A stretch of DNA of 6,809 bases. Origin: an uncultured Chloroflexaceae bacterium. Its GTDB lineage: Bacteria > Chloroflexota > Chloroflexia > Chloroflexales > Chloroflexaceae. How positions within the stretch are numbered: the first letter of the stretch is position 1; the number at the start of each line of letters is the position of its first letter. Of this stretch, positions 1-4,875 are shown piece by piece. Made by a program: the position numbers and the translations under genes. The stretch is from assembly GCA_937141995.1 (NCBI GenBank), contig CAKZQX010000361.1:1-6809 (forward strand). Reading direction: 5' to 3'. The notes under the pieces were generated by a model. It ran no database searches. It had not been told where the DNA came from and was given only the letters and a program-made list of their open reading frames with translations.

Positions 1-145
1 GTTGAATAAGCGACAGCACTACCCCTATCAATGCGATAACACTAACCGGAATAAATCCTATTTTTTGCAGCCACGTTGGTATCTGAAATCGGCTGCGACG
101 TGTCTGTCCTGTTGTGAAAGTATCACTCACATCTGTTTGCGACAT
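1..145 (-). CDS. N-terminus of an unidentified membrane protein (partial, runs off left edge)
   Basis: Reading the minus strand from the ATG at 145-143 gives 48 sense codons with no stop before the window edge. The first 27 or so residues (starting MSQTDVSDTF) are polar and include an RRSRF basic patch. They are followed by WLQKIGFIPVSVIALIGVVL, a convincing first transmembrane segment that continues off the edge. Basic residues before the helix suggest a cytoplasmic N-terminus. An AAAGGG ribosome-binding sequence (158-153) lies 7 nt before the ATG, and an extended -10 promoter lies just upstream, so the start is well supported. The family cannot be recognised from so short a piece. It lies 147 bp downstream of the YqhA-like gene on the same strand and shares its low G+C. 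It could be a membrane-anchored enzyme or a small membrane protein. Confidence 0.7.
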   Translation of the reverse strand, partial: MSQTDVSDTFTTGQTRRSRFQIPTWLQKIGFIPVSVIALIGVVLSLIQ

Positions 146-180
146 TGACAAACCCTTTACCTACTAGGCCCGAAGCGAAC

Positions 181-189
181 ACTATAACA
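181..189 (-). promoter_or_regulatory. Extended -10 promoter for the partial membrane-protein gene
   Basis: The minus strand reads TGTTATAGT at 189-181. This is a TGn extended -10 with five of six matches to TATAAT. It would start transcription near 174, leaving a leader of about 29 nt before the ATG at 145. No good -35 hexamer is present at 17 bp, which is common for extended -10 promoters. Inferred from sequence only. Confidence 0.4.
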
Positions 190-292
190 CCCTTAACATA
201 ACGCTATGACGCTGCATGGTGACTATGTCCTGAATAGCTAACCCTGATCCATGCCCAGAACGTTACACACACAAACGCTCCGAGTATGGCTG

Positions 293-856
293 CTACCCAT
301 GCGGTTCGCCAATAAACTGTTTTTCACTAGACATTTTACTCGACTTCTTCAGTTCTATCTTATCGAGTGCATTCGGGTAGACCACCTCACGCTCTTTTTT
401 ATCCCGCTTCAAGAAAGTGAAAGCCGTTAACGCCAGGATCAACAGGCTGATCGCCGCGCCATACGGCAGCAGGTTGCTGGTACCATCCCAGTTTGTCACC
501 TCCGACAAAAATGTTACGGCAAGGACAACCACAATTATATTGATCAGCTTTTCCTTGAGATCTTCAAATGATTTTGTCAACAACCAGTTGGGCAAGTCAA
601 GACTCCCAATAAAGAGTTCATGCAGCCCGGTCGCGACAATATACAACCCCGCCGCAATCAGAAAGAAATCGGCCATTGTGATAGCGGCAATCGCAAACTG
701 CTTGGCGACCTCTTCTTCACCCAGAATAAACACGGCATCTTTTATCATCAAAACCGTTTGTATCAGACCCAGCAAGAATACCCCTGCGGATAGGAGTAGA
801 CTGGCAATCACGCCAAGCAGCACGATATAGCGGGTCGAACTCACAATATTACGCAT
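293..856 (-). CDS. YqhA/UPF0114 family inner-membrane protein
   Basis: The 187-residue protein has four hydrophobic segments at about residues 11-35, 56-78, 104-121 and 130-149, then a charged cytoplasmic-looking tail (150-187) rich in Lys and Glu. The block GLYIVATGLHELFIG (70-84), followed by a DLK-KL stretch (99-104) leading into the third helix, matches the pattern I associate with the YqhA/UPF0114 family of unknown function. Length is close to the family norm, with a somewhat long tail. The reading frame opens at 910, but I choose the ATG at 856-854 because GAGGAG (867-862) sits 5 nt before it and the 18 upstream residues are polar and unlike the family. It ends in TAG at 295-293. Sampled lines of this gene are about 38% G+C against about 62% in the exchanger and DUF294 genes, so it may have been acquired separately. 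Function in this organism is unknown; a channel-like or stress-related membrane role would be guesswork. Confidence 0.82.
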   Translation of the reverse strand: MRNIVSSTRYIVLLGVIASLLLSAGVFLLGLIQTVLMIKDAVFILGEEEVAKQFAIAAITMADFFLIAAGLYIVATGLHELFIGSLDLPNWLLTKSFEDLKEKLINIIVVVLAVTFLSEVTNWDGTSNLLPYGAAISLLILALTAFTFLKRDKKEREVVYPNALDKIELKKSSKMSSEKQFIGEPHG

Positions 857-861
857 ACACG

Positions 862-867
862 CTCCTC
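862..867 (-). promoter_or_regulatory. Ribosome-binding site that fixes the YqhA-like start
   Basis: The minus strand reads GAGGAG, then CGTGT, then ATG. The strong Shine-Dalgarno match at 5-nt spacing decides for the ATG at 856 over the longer open frame that begins at 910. Confidence 0.75.
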
Positions 868-897
868 GTTCTATATTCATCCGCTGCGCATGCATGG

Positions 898-1045
898 TTG
901 TACATACCACGCGTTACGCAGTTCGGCTCGTTTCGGTCTGTTGATCGACCCCAGAGTCAGCTTCGCCTGCGGCAGGCAGGTCTGGCTTCCATCTGGTTAA
1001 ATGCCCGGTTTGCTCGCCCACCGCGTAAGTTTTGTACATACCACG
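898..1045. repeat. 14-bp direct repeat bracketing a 120-bp segment
   Basis: TTGTACATACCACG occurs at 898-911 and again, identically, at 1032-1045. The segment between them starts CGTTACGC and ends GCGTAAGTT, so its ends carry a 6-bp inverted match (TTACGC/GCGTAA). The layout resembles a very small non-autonomous insertion with a target duplication, but a 14-bp duplication is long. Two copies of a regulatory site upstream of the YqhA-like gene are equally possible. No coding capacity is seen inside. Confidence 0.45.
951..985. repeat. Nested inverted repeat in intergenic DNA
   Basis: An inner palindrome, GCCTGCGGCAGGC (965-977), is enclosed by outer arms CCAGA (951-955) and TCTGG (981-985). 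It could fold as a small hairpin in the leader of the YqhA-like gene or be a REP-like element. It lies in the middle of the segment between the two 14-bp direct repeats. No U-run follows on either strand, so it is not a typical terminator. Confidence 0.35.
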
Positions 1046-1072
1046 TAACTTGTGTAAATACTTAAGCCAACA

Positions 1073-1103
1073 GGCCCGACAGGGATACATGCCCTGTCAG
1101 GCC
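1073..1103 (-). terminator. Long GC-rich hairpin, possible terminator or mRNA 3' end of the exchanger gene
   Basis: Arms GGCCCGACAGGG (1073-1084) and CCCTGTCAGGCC (1092-1103) pair over 12 positions around a 7-nt loop. The single non-matching position is a C/A clash on the plus strand but a G-U wobble on the minus strand, so the RNA stem is better formed in the minus-strand transcript of the exchanger gene. No run of T follows in that direction, only TGTTGG. Classical intrinsic termination is therefore uncertain; an RNA-stabilising 3' hairpin fits as well. Confidence 0.4.
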
Positions 1104-1113
1104 CGGATGCGCG

Positions 1114-1133
1114 CGGTCAAGTTCACTTGACCG
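1114..1133 (-). terminator. Perfect 9-bp-arm palindrome just past the exchanger stop codon
   Basis: CGGTCAAGT, TC, ACTTGACCG is a perfect inverted repeat. As RNA it makes an 8-bp stem with a 4-nt loop. It begins 12 nt after the exchanger stop on the minus strand and is followed by the larger hairpin at 1103-1073. No T-run follows it. The symmetry would also suit a dimeric DNA-binding protein, but its place between a gene end and a distant promoter favours an mRNA 3' structure. Confidence 0.35.
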
Positions 1134-1145
1134 TTCCATTATCAC

Positions 1146-2276
1146 TTAGCGTGAAACGACTTCATCCATAATATTACCATGCTTGCGCCAATTGGCATGC
1201 GCATGTTTCACGCTATGGACAACCAGGCCGAATATTGTTAACGGCACAATCAGGAACATTGCGGCACTGAACAGCCCCAATGCTTCATGGTTCATAGCAC
1301 TCAGGATGAGGAACAGGGTATACAGCAGATAGTACCCTAGCAGCAGGACTCCTTCACGCCGCGAGACCACTAACCCGGTAAAGAAAATCGGCAGACAGGC
1401 TGCGGCCACCAGCAACATTACCGGAATATCAAACTGAATTGCGGCCGTCGGAACAGCAATACCGGCCGGTGCAACCAGACTGGTCAGACCAAGGATAGCA
1501 AAAATGTTAAAAATACTACTGCCGATAACGTTCCCAACCGCCATATCACGCTCACCTCGTAGCGCCGCCACGATTGACGTTGCCACCTCCGGCAGCGATG
1601 TGCCCACCGCCACGACCGTCAGACCGATAATCAGCGAACTGACACCGAAGAATGTCGCCAGTGCCACTGCGCCGTTTACCAGCCACTCCGCGCCAACCAC
1701 CAGCAGCCCTAACCCGCCGACAATCAGTCCGAGATTCATAAGCAGGGCGCGCGGCGTCTTTACCGGAAGTGGCGCATCATCTGCTGCATCGGGGCCGTCA
1801 TCCGCGTCGGTTGTCTGCGCCATATCTTTACGACTCTGCTGGATGGTAAAACCGGTGTAGGTAATCAGACCGATGGTCAGCAGCAGGCCGTCAACGCGCC
1901 CAAGCAGACCATCCATCCCAAACAGGAGCATGAGCAGCGTGGCACCGATGAGAATCGGCACATCCAGGCGGATCAACTGGCGTGAGACAGTCAGCGGAAT
2001 AATGGCGGCACATGCACCCAGCACAACCAGCACGTTGAAGATATTGCTGCCAATCACATTACCCAGGGCAATATCGGCCTCACCTGCCCAGGCCGATTGC
2101 ATACCAACGGCCAGTTCCGGCGCGCTGGTGCCAAACGACACAACCGTTAATCCCACCACCAGCGGTGAAATACCGACCGTAACTGCCAGGCGTGAAGCGC
2201 CGCGTACCAGCAGTTCTGCGCCTCCCACCAGCAATCCCAACCCGATAATCAACAGAATAATGGTCATAACATCCAT
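1146..2276 (-). CDS. CaCA-superfamily cation exchanger (YrbG/NCX-like), likely Mn2+ or Ca2+ export
   Basis: The 376-residue protein has the two inverted alpha-repeats of sodium/calcium exchangers. Alpha-1 carries GTSAPE (49-54) and GNVIGSNIFN (72-81). Alpha-2 carries GTSLPE (225-230) and GNVIGSSIFN (248-257). E54 and E230 are the expected ion-binding carboxylates, with S51, S77, N81, S227, S253 and N257 lining the site. There are about ten membrane segments in two halves, joined by an acidic linker (about 150-170) as in the family. A further hydrophobic segment (about 334-353) and a tail with H354, H358, H360 and H366 extend the C-terminus. The start at 2276 is set by GGAGAGG 6 nt upstream; the frame stays open to 2396, but that stretch is the riboswitch and terminator. 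The family exchanges Ca2+ for Na+ or H+ across the inner membrane. A Mn2+-riboswitch leader suggests that Mn2+ is a physiological substrate here, which is inference. Confidence 0.95.
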   Translation of the reverse strand: MDVMTIILLIIGLGLLVGGAELLVRGASRLAVTVGISPLVVGLTVVSFGTSAPELAVGMQSAWAGEADIALGNVIGSNIFNVLVVLGACAAIIPLTVSRQLIRLDVPILIGATLLMLLFGMDGLLGRVDGLLLTIGLITYTGFTIQQSRKDMAQTTDADDGPDAADDAPLPVKTPRALLMNLGLIVGGLGLLVVGAEWLVNGAVALATFFGVSSLIIGLTVVAVGTSLPEVATSIVAALRGERDMAVGNVIGSSIFNIFAILGLTSLVAPAGIAVPTAAIQFDIPVMLLVAAACLPIFFTGLVVSRREGVLLLGYYLLYTLFLILSAMNHEALGLFSAAMFLIVPLTIFGLVVHSVKHAHANWRKHGNIMDEVVSR

Positions 2277-2282
2277 GTGATT

Positions 2283-2289
2283 CCTCTCC
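2283..2289 (-). promoter_or_regulatory. Ribosome-binding site of the exchanger gene
   Basis: The minus strand reads AGGAGAGGAATCACATG, a strong Shine-Dalgarno with 6 nt before the ATG at 2276. It lies 22 nt beyond the last hairpin of the riboswitch expression platform, so it is not itself inside the predicted stems. Control is therefore more likely by transcription termination than by hiding this site. Confidence 0.8.
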
Positions 2290-2311
2290 TGGGATAATGT
2301 AGTGCTGTTGC

Positions 2312-2351
2312 GCCGTGAGGAAGGGCAACAAAAAAGGCGAGACCTCACGGC
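2312..2351 (-). promoter_or_regulatory. Competing downstream hairpin (candidate antiterminator)
   Basis: GCCGTGAGG (2351-2343) is perfectly complementary to CCTCACGGC (2320-2312), with the terminator U-run in the loop. The 5' arm overlaps the 3' side of the terminator stem (GTGAGG is shared or adjacent), so the two helices cannot both be complete. It would form when the aptamer retains its own 3' strand. An alternative reading is a separate structure that protects the 5' end of the mRNA. Confidence 0.55.
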
Positions 2352-2378
2352 ATCAGCGAATGTCGTGGTGGTCTCGCC
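2330..2378 (-). terminator. Riboswitch-controlled intrinsic terminator
   Basis: GGCGAGACC (2378-2370) is perfectly complementary to GGTCTCGCC (2344-2336), which is followed at once by six T residues (2335-2330). A flanking CAC/GTG match lengthens the stem across a small bulge. The 5' arm is also the conserved 3' end of the aptamer, so forming the terminator must disrupt the ligand-binding fold. This predicts an on-switch: ligand-bound aptamer, no terminator, exchanger expressed. Confidence 0.85.
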
Positions 2379-2480
2379 AGTAGTGTCTTGACACATACGA
2401 TCAGCCGAGGGCAGTTACCCTGTAATGACGACTGACCGGCCCGCCCTGTGGTGTGCGGGTGGCTACTCCCCTACCGTTTT
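2369..2480 (-). ncRNA. yybP-ykoY family Mn2+ riboswitch aptamer
   Basis: The minus-strand leader begins ACGGTAGGGGAGTAGCC, with the family hallmark GGGGAGTAG at 2471-2463. It ends with CTACTGGCGAGACC (2383-2370), the other conserved strand. Between them lie CCCGC/GCGGG (2459-2455 with 2444-2440), a 9-bp helix GGTCAGTCG/CGGCTGATC with two G-U pairs (2437-2429 with 2407-2399) enclosing CATTACAGGGTAACTG, and GTGTC/GACAC (2394-2390 with 2387-2383). Order and conserved loops fit yybP-ykoY RNAs, which bind Mn2+ and often control Mn2+ exporters and other cation transporters. The outermost P1 helix is weak in my hand fold. The predicted transcription start (near 2477) falls at the aptamer's 5' edge. 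Identified by eye, not by a covariance search. Confidence 0.82.
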
Positions 2481-2483
2481 CGT

Positions 2484-2512
2484 ATAGTAGCAGAATGCAC
2501 AGGCTTTGTCAA
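2484..2512 (-). promoter_or_regulatory. Sigma-70-type promoter of the exchanger transcript
   Basis: The minus strand reads TTGACA (2512-2507), 17 bp, then TACTAT (2489-2484), with TGC directly before the -10 as an extended element. Transcription would start near 2477, just before the aptamer. The promoter sits 42 bp past the stop of the DUF294 gene, and I see no terminator between them. Readthrough from that gene would also be subject to the riboswitch. Confidence 0.7.
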
Positions 2513-2553
2513 GACTAATACGAGCGGTTGCAAGGTACGGCCCGAAAACGCTC

Positions 2554-4413
2554 CTACCCCACTCGCGCAGTTTGAAATGAGAATTCGACGCTTTTCTGAA
2601 TACTGTTGACCGATCGGAATGCGCGCTTTAATTCTTCTTGCTCCAGCTTGGTCAGCCGGGAAACCGGCATCTGGTTGGTCATCTCTTCACCGCGCTGCAG
2701 TTGCTGATACTGGTGGCGCAGGCGTAGCAGGCTGATCAGTTCAAATGCCGCCGCCAGTTCTTCCGCCCCTTTCTCGCTCAGGCTGCTGCGCCCGGCGGCA
2801 ATGTTCAGGCGGGCCAGTGTGTTGGTGACGGCGTTTCCGGCTTCTAGCGCAAAGAGCCGTGCCAGATCCACGATCAACGCTGTCCCCCGCTCCTTGAGAT
2901 CGATCAGGTCGCGCCCGGTGCCATGCTGTTCGACCACAAACTGGCGAAAAAACCCGATTGGGGGCGACTGCCGTAGTGCTGTCCGCGCCAGTCGGCTCAG
3001 GAAGATGCGTTCCCGTTGTCCACTCTCGACCAGTGGACGCAGCACCGGCTCAACTTCTAGCTTGCCATAGACCTGGCGATAGTCAAAGAAGATCCCGACG
3101 CGCAATAGAGCTTCCTCTTCCGGCAGATGGATCCAGTGCCGGAAGTAGCTCTCCCAGACCGATAGCGGCTGCCGCCACTCCGGGTTGGTTGCCATAATGC
3201 TGCCCTGACAGCGCGGAACGCCGCATGTTTCTAACTGGGCCACCACCCGCTCCGCAAGTTCCGCGAAATAAGATTCAGCTTCCGGCGGGGCAGCATTGGC
3301 ATAAACCAGGGCGTTATCCTGGTCGGTGCGTAGCGTCTGCTCATAACGGCCCTCGCTGCCCATTACCAGCCAGCCGTATGGACATGGTGGCGTACCCAGC
3401 GCTTCCTCAGCATCGCGCAGTACCCGGATGAGCAGCGCATCATTCGCCACGGCAACCACCTGCCCGATATCGCTGATCCGCGCCCCGGCATCCAGGAGCG
3501 CGCCAACGGTGGCTGTCACCTGTTCGTTATAGGCGCGCAGTTCATCCAGCGTGCGTGCGCGATCAAGCTGATCCGGCAAGAACAGCGGGCTGCGGCTCTG
3601 CCGGCGCAAGATGTCCGTATCCGTTACCATGCCCACCAGTTGCCCGTTTTCGGTAATTGGCAGATGATGGATGCGCCGCTGTAACATCAACACCAGTGCC
3701 TCGAATACCAACTGGTCGGTCGAAAGGGTCAGTGCAGGAGTTGACATAACATCGGCGACCGAGGTGTTATCGCTCACGCCGGCAGCCAGCACCCGGCTAC
3801 GCAGATCCCGGTCGGTAATAATCCCCAGTGGCGTTGACTCGACTACCAGGCTGGAGAGGTAGCGGTCACGCATAATGCGGGCCGCCTCGCGCACGCTGGT
3901 CTCCGGGGGCACCGTGAGCACTTCATGAAACTCCAGATCCCCCAGGCGCGTGCCAAACAGTTCGGGCGCGGTGGCCGCCTGGTGCTCATGAAATGCATTG
4001 CCCAGCCGCTCGATTGCCGACAGGGTAAAAAACTCCCAGATATCGGGCATATCCCGGCAGAGTTGATGAAACATTGCTGCCGGGAGCAGGTAGAGCAGCG
4101 CGCGACCGCGTGACTGCGCAGTGAGGATCGGTGGCTGTCGCCGGATCAACGAGGGGTGCCCAAACATCCCGCCTTCTCCAAAAGTATCGACAACCGTGCT
4201 GGTCAGCCCATCTTCGCGCATCAAGTCAATATTGCCCTGGCGCACAATGTAGAGATAGGCCAGTGGTTTACTGCGTGAGGTAAAGATATGCTCCCCCGCT
4301 GTAAACGGTTTAACCAGAATAGCGGCCGCAATATGCTCCACCTGCGCCGCCGATAAACGATTGAAGGGCGGCTGTTGCCGGAGAAAATAGCGAATTGCTG
4401 CTTGATCTTCCAC
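2554..4413 (-). CDS. cNMP-like/CBS-pair/DUF294 putative nucleotidyltransferase
   Basis: This is a 619-residue cytoplasmic signalling protein. Residues about 15-125 form a cyclic-nucleotide-binding-like fold (FGEGGMFG at 78-85). The pocket is degenerate: the usual Arg of the phosphate cassette is missing near P95-L97. Two CBS domains follow (about 165-212 and 222-272, ending in TDRDL and TDTDIL), which normally bind adenine nucleotides. The DUF294 nucleotidyltransferase (about 290-460) carries GSEGRYEQ (352-359) and TDQDNA (363-368), with D364 and D366 the expected metal ligands. A helical DUF294_C-type region occupies about 475-612. The fold resembles the GlnD uridylyltransferase class, but the target is unknown. 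No partner exonuclease or symporter gene, as sometimes seen with this family, is adjacent. The start is GTG at 4413; an in-frame TGA lies three codons upstream, so it cannot be longer. The ribosome site (GGTGA) is weak. Confidence 0.94.
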   Translation of the reverse strand: MEDQAAIRYFLRQQPPFNRLSAAQVEHIAAAILVKPFTAGEHIFTSRSKPLAYLYIVRQGNIDLMREDGLTSTVVDTFGEGGMFGHPSLIRRQPPILTAQSRGRALLYLLPAAMFHQLCRDMPDIWEFFTLSAIERLGNAFHEHQAATAPELFGTRLGDLEFHEVLTVPPETSVREAARIMRDRYLSSLVVESTPLGIITDRDLRSRVLAAGVSDNTSVADVMSTPALTLSTDQLVFEALVLMLQRRIHHLPITENGQLVGMVTDTDILRRQSRSPLFLPDQLDRARTLDELRAYNEQVTATVGALLDAGARISDIGQVVAVANDALLIRVLRDAEEALGTPPCPYGWLVMGSEGRYEQTLRTDQDNALVYANAAPPEAESYFAELAERVVAQLETCGVPRCQGSIMATNPEWRQPLSVWESYFRHWIHLPEEEALLRVGIFFDYRQVYGKLEVEPVLRPLVESGQRERIFLSRLARTALRQSPPIGFFRQFVVEQHGTGRDLIDLKERGTALIVDLARLFALEAGNAVTNTLARLNIAAGRSSLSEKGAEELAAAFELISLLRLRHQYQQLQRGEEMTNQMPVSRLTKLEQEELKRAFRSVNSIQKSVEFSFQTARVG

Positions 4414-4416
4414 GCG

Positions 4417-4440
4417 TCGTCACCAGACTTTCGTCACCAG
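4417..4440. repeat. 10-bp direct repeat just before the DUF294 start codon
   Basis: TCGTCACCAG occurs at 4417-4426 and 4431-4440 (period 14). On the minus strand both copies read CTGGTGACGA, so the weak GGTGA ribosome-binding sequence is present twice, once at useful spacing to the GTG. It may be a chance duplication or may affect translation start; nothing more can be said. Confidence 0.5.
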
Positions 4441-4676
4441 CGCCGGCAACACGGCATGCGGGGGTATGAAGTTTGAAAAAATAGTCCGGGTATGTCGTAT
4501 GCGGGAGTCTCGGCTTGAGCCGGTGGAATGCCATCGCTCACCTGGAGGATGGTTCTGCTCGGGACACGCTTCTGCGCGCTCTAGCTTGCTTTGCTGTGAA
4601 AACCTCATCGCAGCCGTGTGAAAGCCCGGTTCGGCTGAAAGCAGGACTCCTGTCGCTCACTGTCCGGAACTCATTT

Positions 4677-4715
4677 TCAAAGTTCATTAGGCCCACGCCG
4701 TGAAAACATCGGCAT
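4677..4715 (-). CDS. Possible 12-residue leader peptide upstream of the DUF294 gene
   Basis: ATG at 4715-4713 opens MPMFSRRGPNEL and stops at TGA 4679-4677. GGAG (4726-4723) lies 7 nt upstream, the best Shine-Dalgarno in the leader, and the predicted transcription start is only a few bases before it. The peptide contains Arg-Arg-Gly-Pro, which could slow ribosomes, but there is no run of one amino acid as in classical attenuators. Short frames arise easily by chance, so support is modest. Confidence 0.22.
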   Translation of the reverse strand: MPMFSRRGPNEL

Positions 4716-4737
4716 GATTTATCTCCATGTCCTGGTA

Positions 4738-4766
4738 AGTATAGAGGGCGTCCGCTGAGTCGTCAA
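4738..4766 (-). promoter_or_regulatory. Sigma-70-type promoter reading toward the DUF294 gene
   Basis: The minus strand reads TTGACG (4766-4761), exactly 17 bp, then TATACT (4743-4738): five of six matches at -35 and five of six at -10. Transcription would begin near 4731. It is divergent from the amylase promoter about 50 bp away, so the two units may share control. Confidence 0.6.
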
Positions 4767-4767
4767 C

Positions 4768-4818
4768 ATTATACCGCACCCGGCGGTGCAGAACCGGGGA
4801 GCCGTGCCATGGTATAAT
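4768..4818. repeat. Mirrored octamers and central hairpin between divergent promoters
   Basis: ATTATACC (4768-4775) and GGTATAAT (4811-4818) are perfect inverted copies, and the right one is the -10 of the amylase promoter. Between them GCACC-CGGC-GGTGC (4776-4789) is a perfect palindromic stem, also readable as ACCGC/GCGGT. The GCAC and GTGC next to the octamers continue the symmetry with a 3-bp offset. This could be an operator for a sugar-responsive repressor or a symmetric bidirectional promoter; no known operator consensus fits. Confidence 0.45.
4810..4818 (+). promoter_or_regulatory. Extended -10 promoter of the amylase operon
   Basis: TGGTATAAT is a perfect TGn-TATAAT extended -10. 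Transcription would start near 4825, giving a leader of about 50 nt before the ATG at 4876. The -35 position (about 4790-4795, AGAACC) does not match the consensus, which suits either extended -10 dependence or an activator. Confidence 0.6.
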
Positions 4819-4875
4819 TGGCGCGTCAGCCTGCGACCATCGCTAATCATCATATGGTTAAAGATTTCGTACACT

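Larger units (their letters stand above)
4414..4731 (-). promoter_or_regulatory. Long leader of the DUF294 gene, function unknown
   Basis: If the promoter at 4766-4738 is used, about 318 nt of RNA precede the GTG start. I see several small stems: CGGCT/AGCCG at 4511-4522, CCATC/GATGG around 4527-4550, GCGCGC/GCGTGT around an AGAA loop near 4565-4580, and CAGGACTCCTG at 4642-4652. A T6 run (minus strand, 4481-4476) is not preceded by an obvious strong hairpin. The leader matches no riboswitch class I can recall. Both strands contain open frames of 60-75 codons here, but they lack ribosome sites and protein-like composition, so I call no gene. Confidence 0.35.

Noticed and set aside
417..830. 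Plus-strand open frame of 137 codons
   Set aside because: It lies wholly opposite the YqhA-like gene, whose membrane helices and ribosome site are convincing. The plus-strand product is Ser/Arg-rich without protein-like segments.
898..1045. CRISPR-like repeat pair
   Set aside because: Only two 14-bp copies, spaced 134 bp apart, with no regular repeat-spacer pattern.
2277..2396. 40-residue N-terminal extension of the exchanger
   Set aside because: This stretch encodes the riboswitch 3' part, terminator and second hairpin. The strong Shine-Dalgarno at 2289-2283 points to the ATG at 2276, and the extension is polar and unlike CaCA proteins.
4420..4608. Minus-strand 62-codon frame (and an overlapping 74-codon frame at 4310-4534) in the DUF294 leader
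   Set aside because: No ribosome-binding site and no recognisable composition or motif. The second overlaps the DUF294 coding region in another frame. Treated as chance.
4640..4660. Resemblance of CAGGAGTCCTGC (minus strand) to the B12 box of cobalamin riboswitches
   Set aside because: The rest of the cobalamin consensus does not appear upstream, and the likeness comes mostly from a short palindrome.
4601..4660. GGTTCGGCT as a possible tRNA T-loop
   Set aside because: No acceptor stem, D-arm or anticodon arm can be folded around it.
4786..4875. 30-residue N-terminal extension of the amylase
   Set aside because: It would place the promoter -10 inside the coding region. It has no ribosome site and adds residues not seen at the start of such enzymes.
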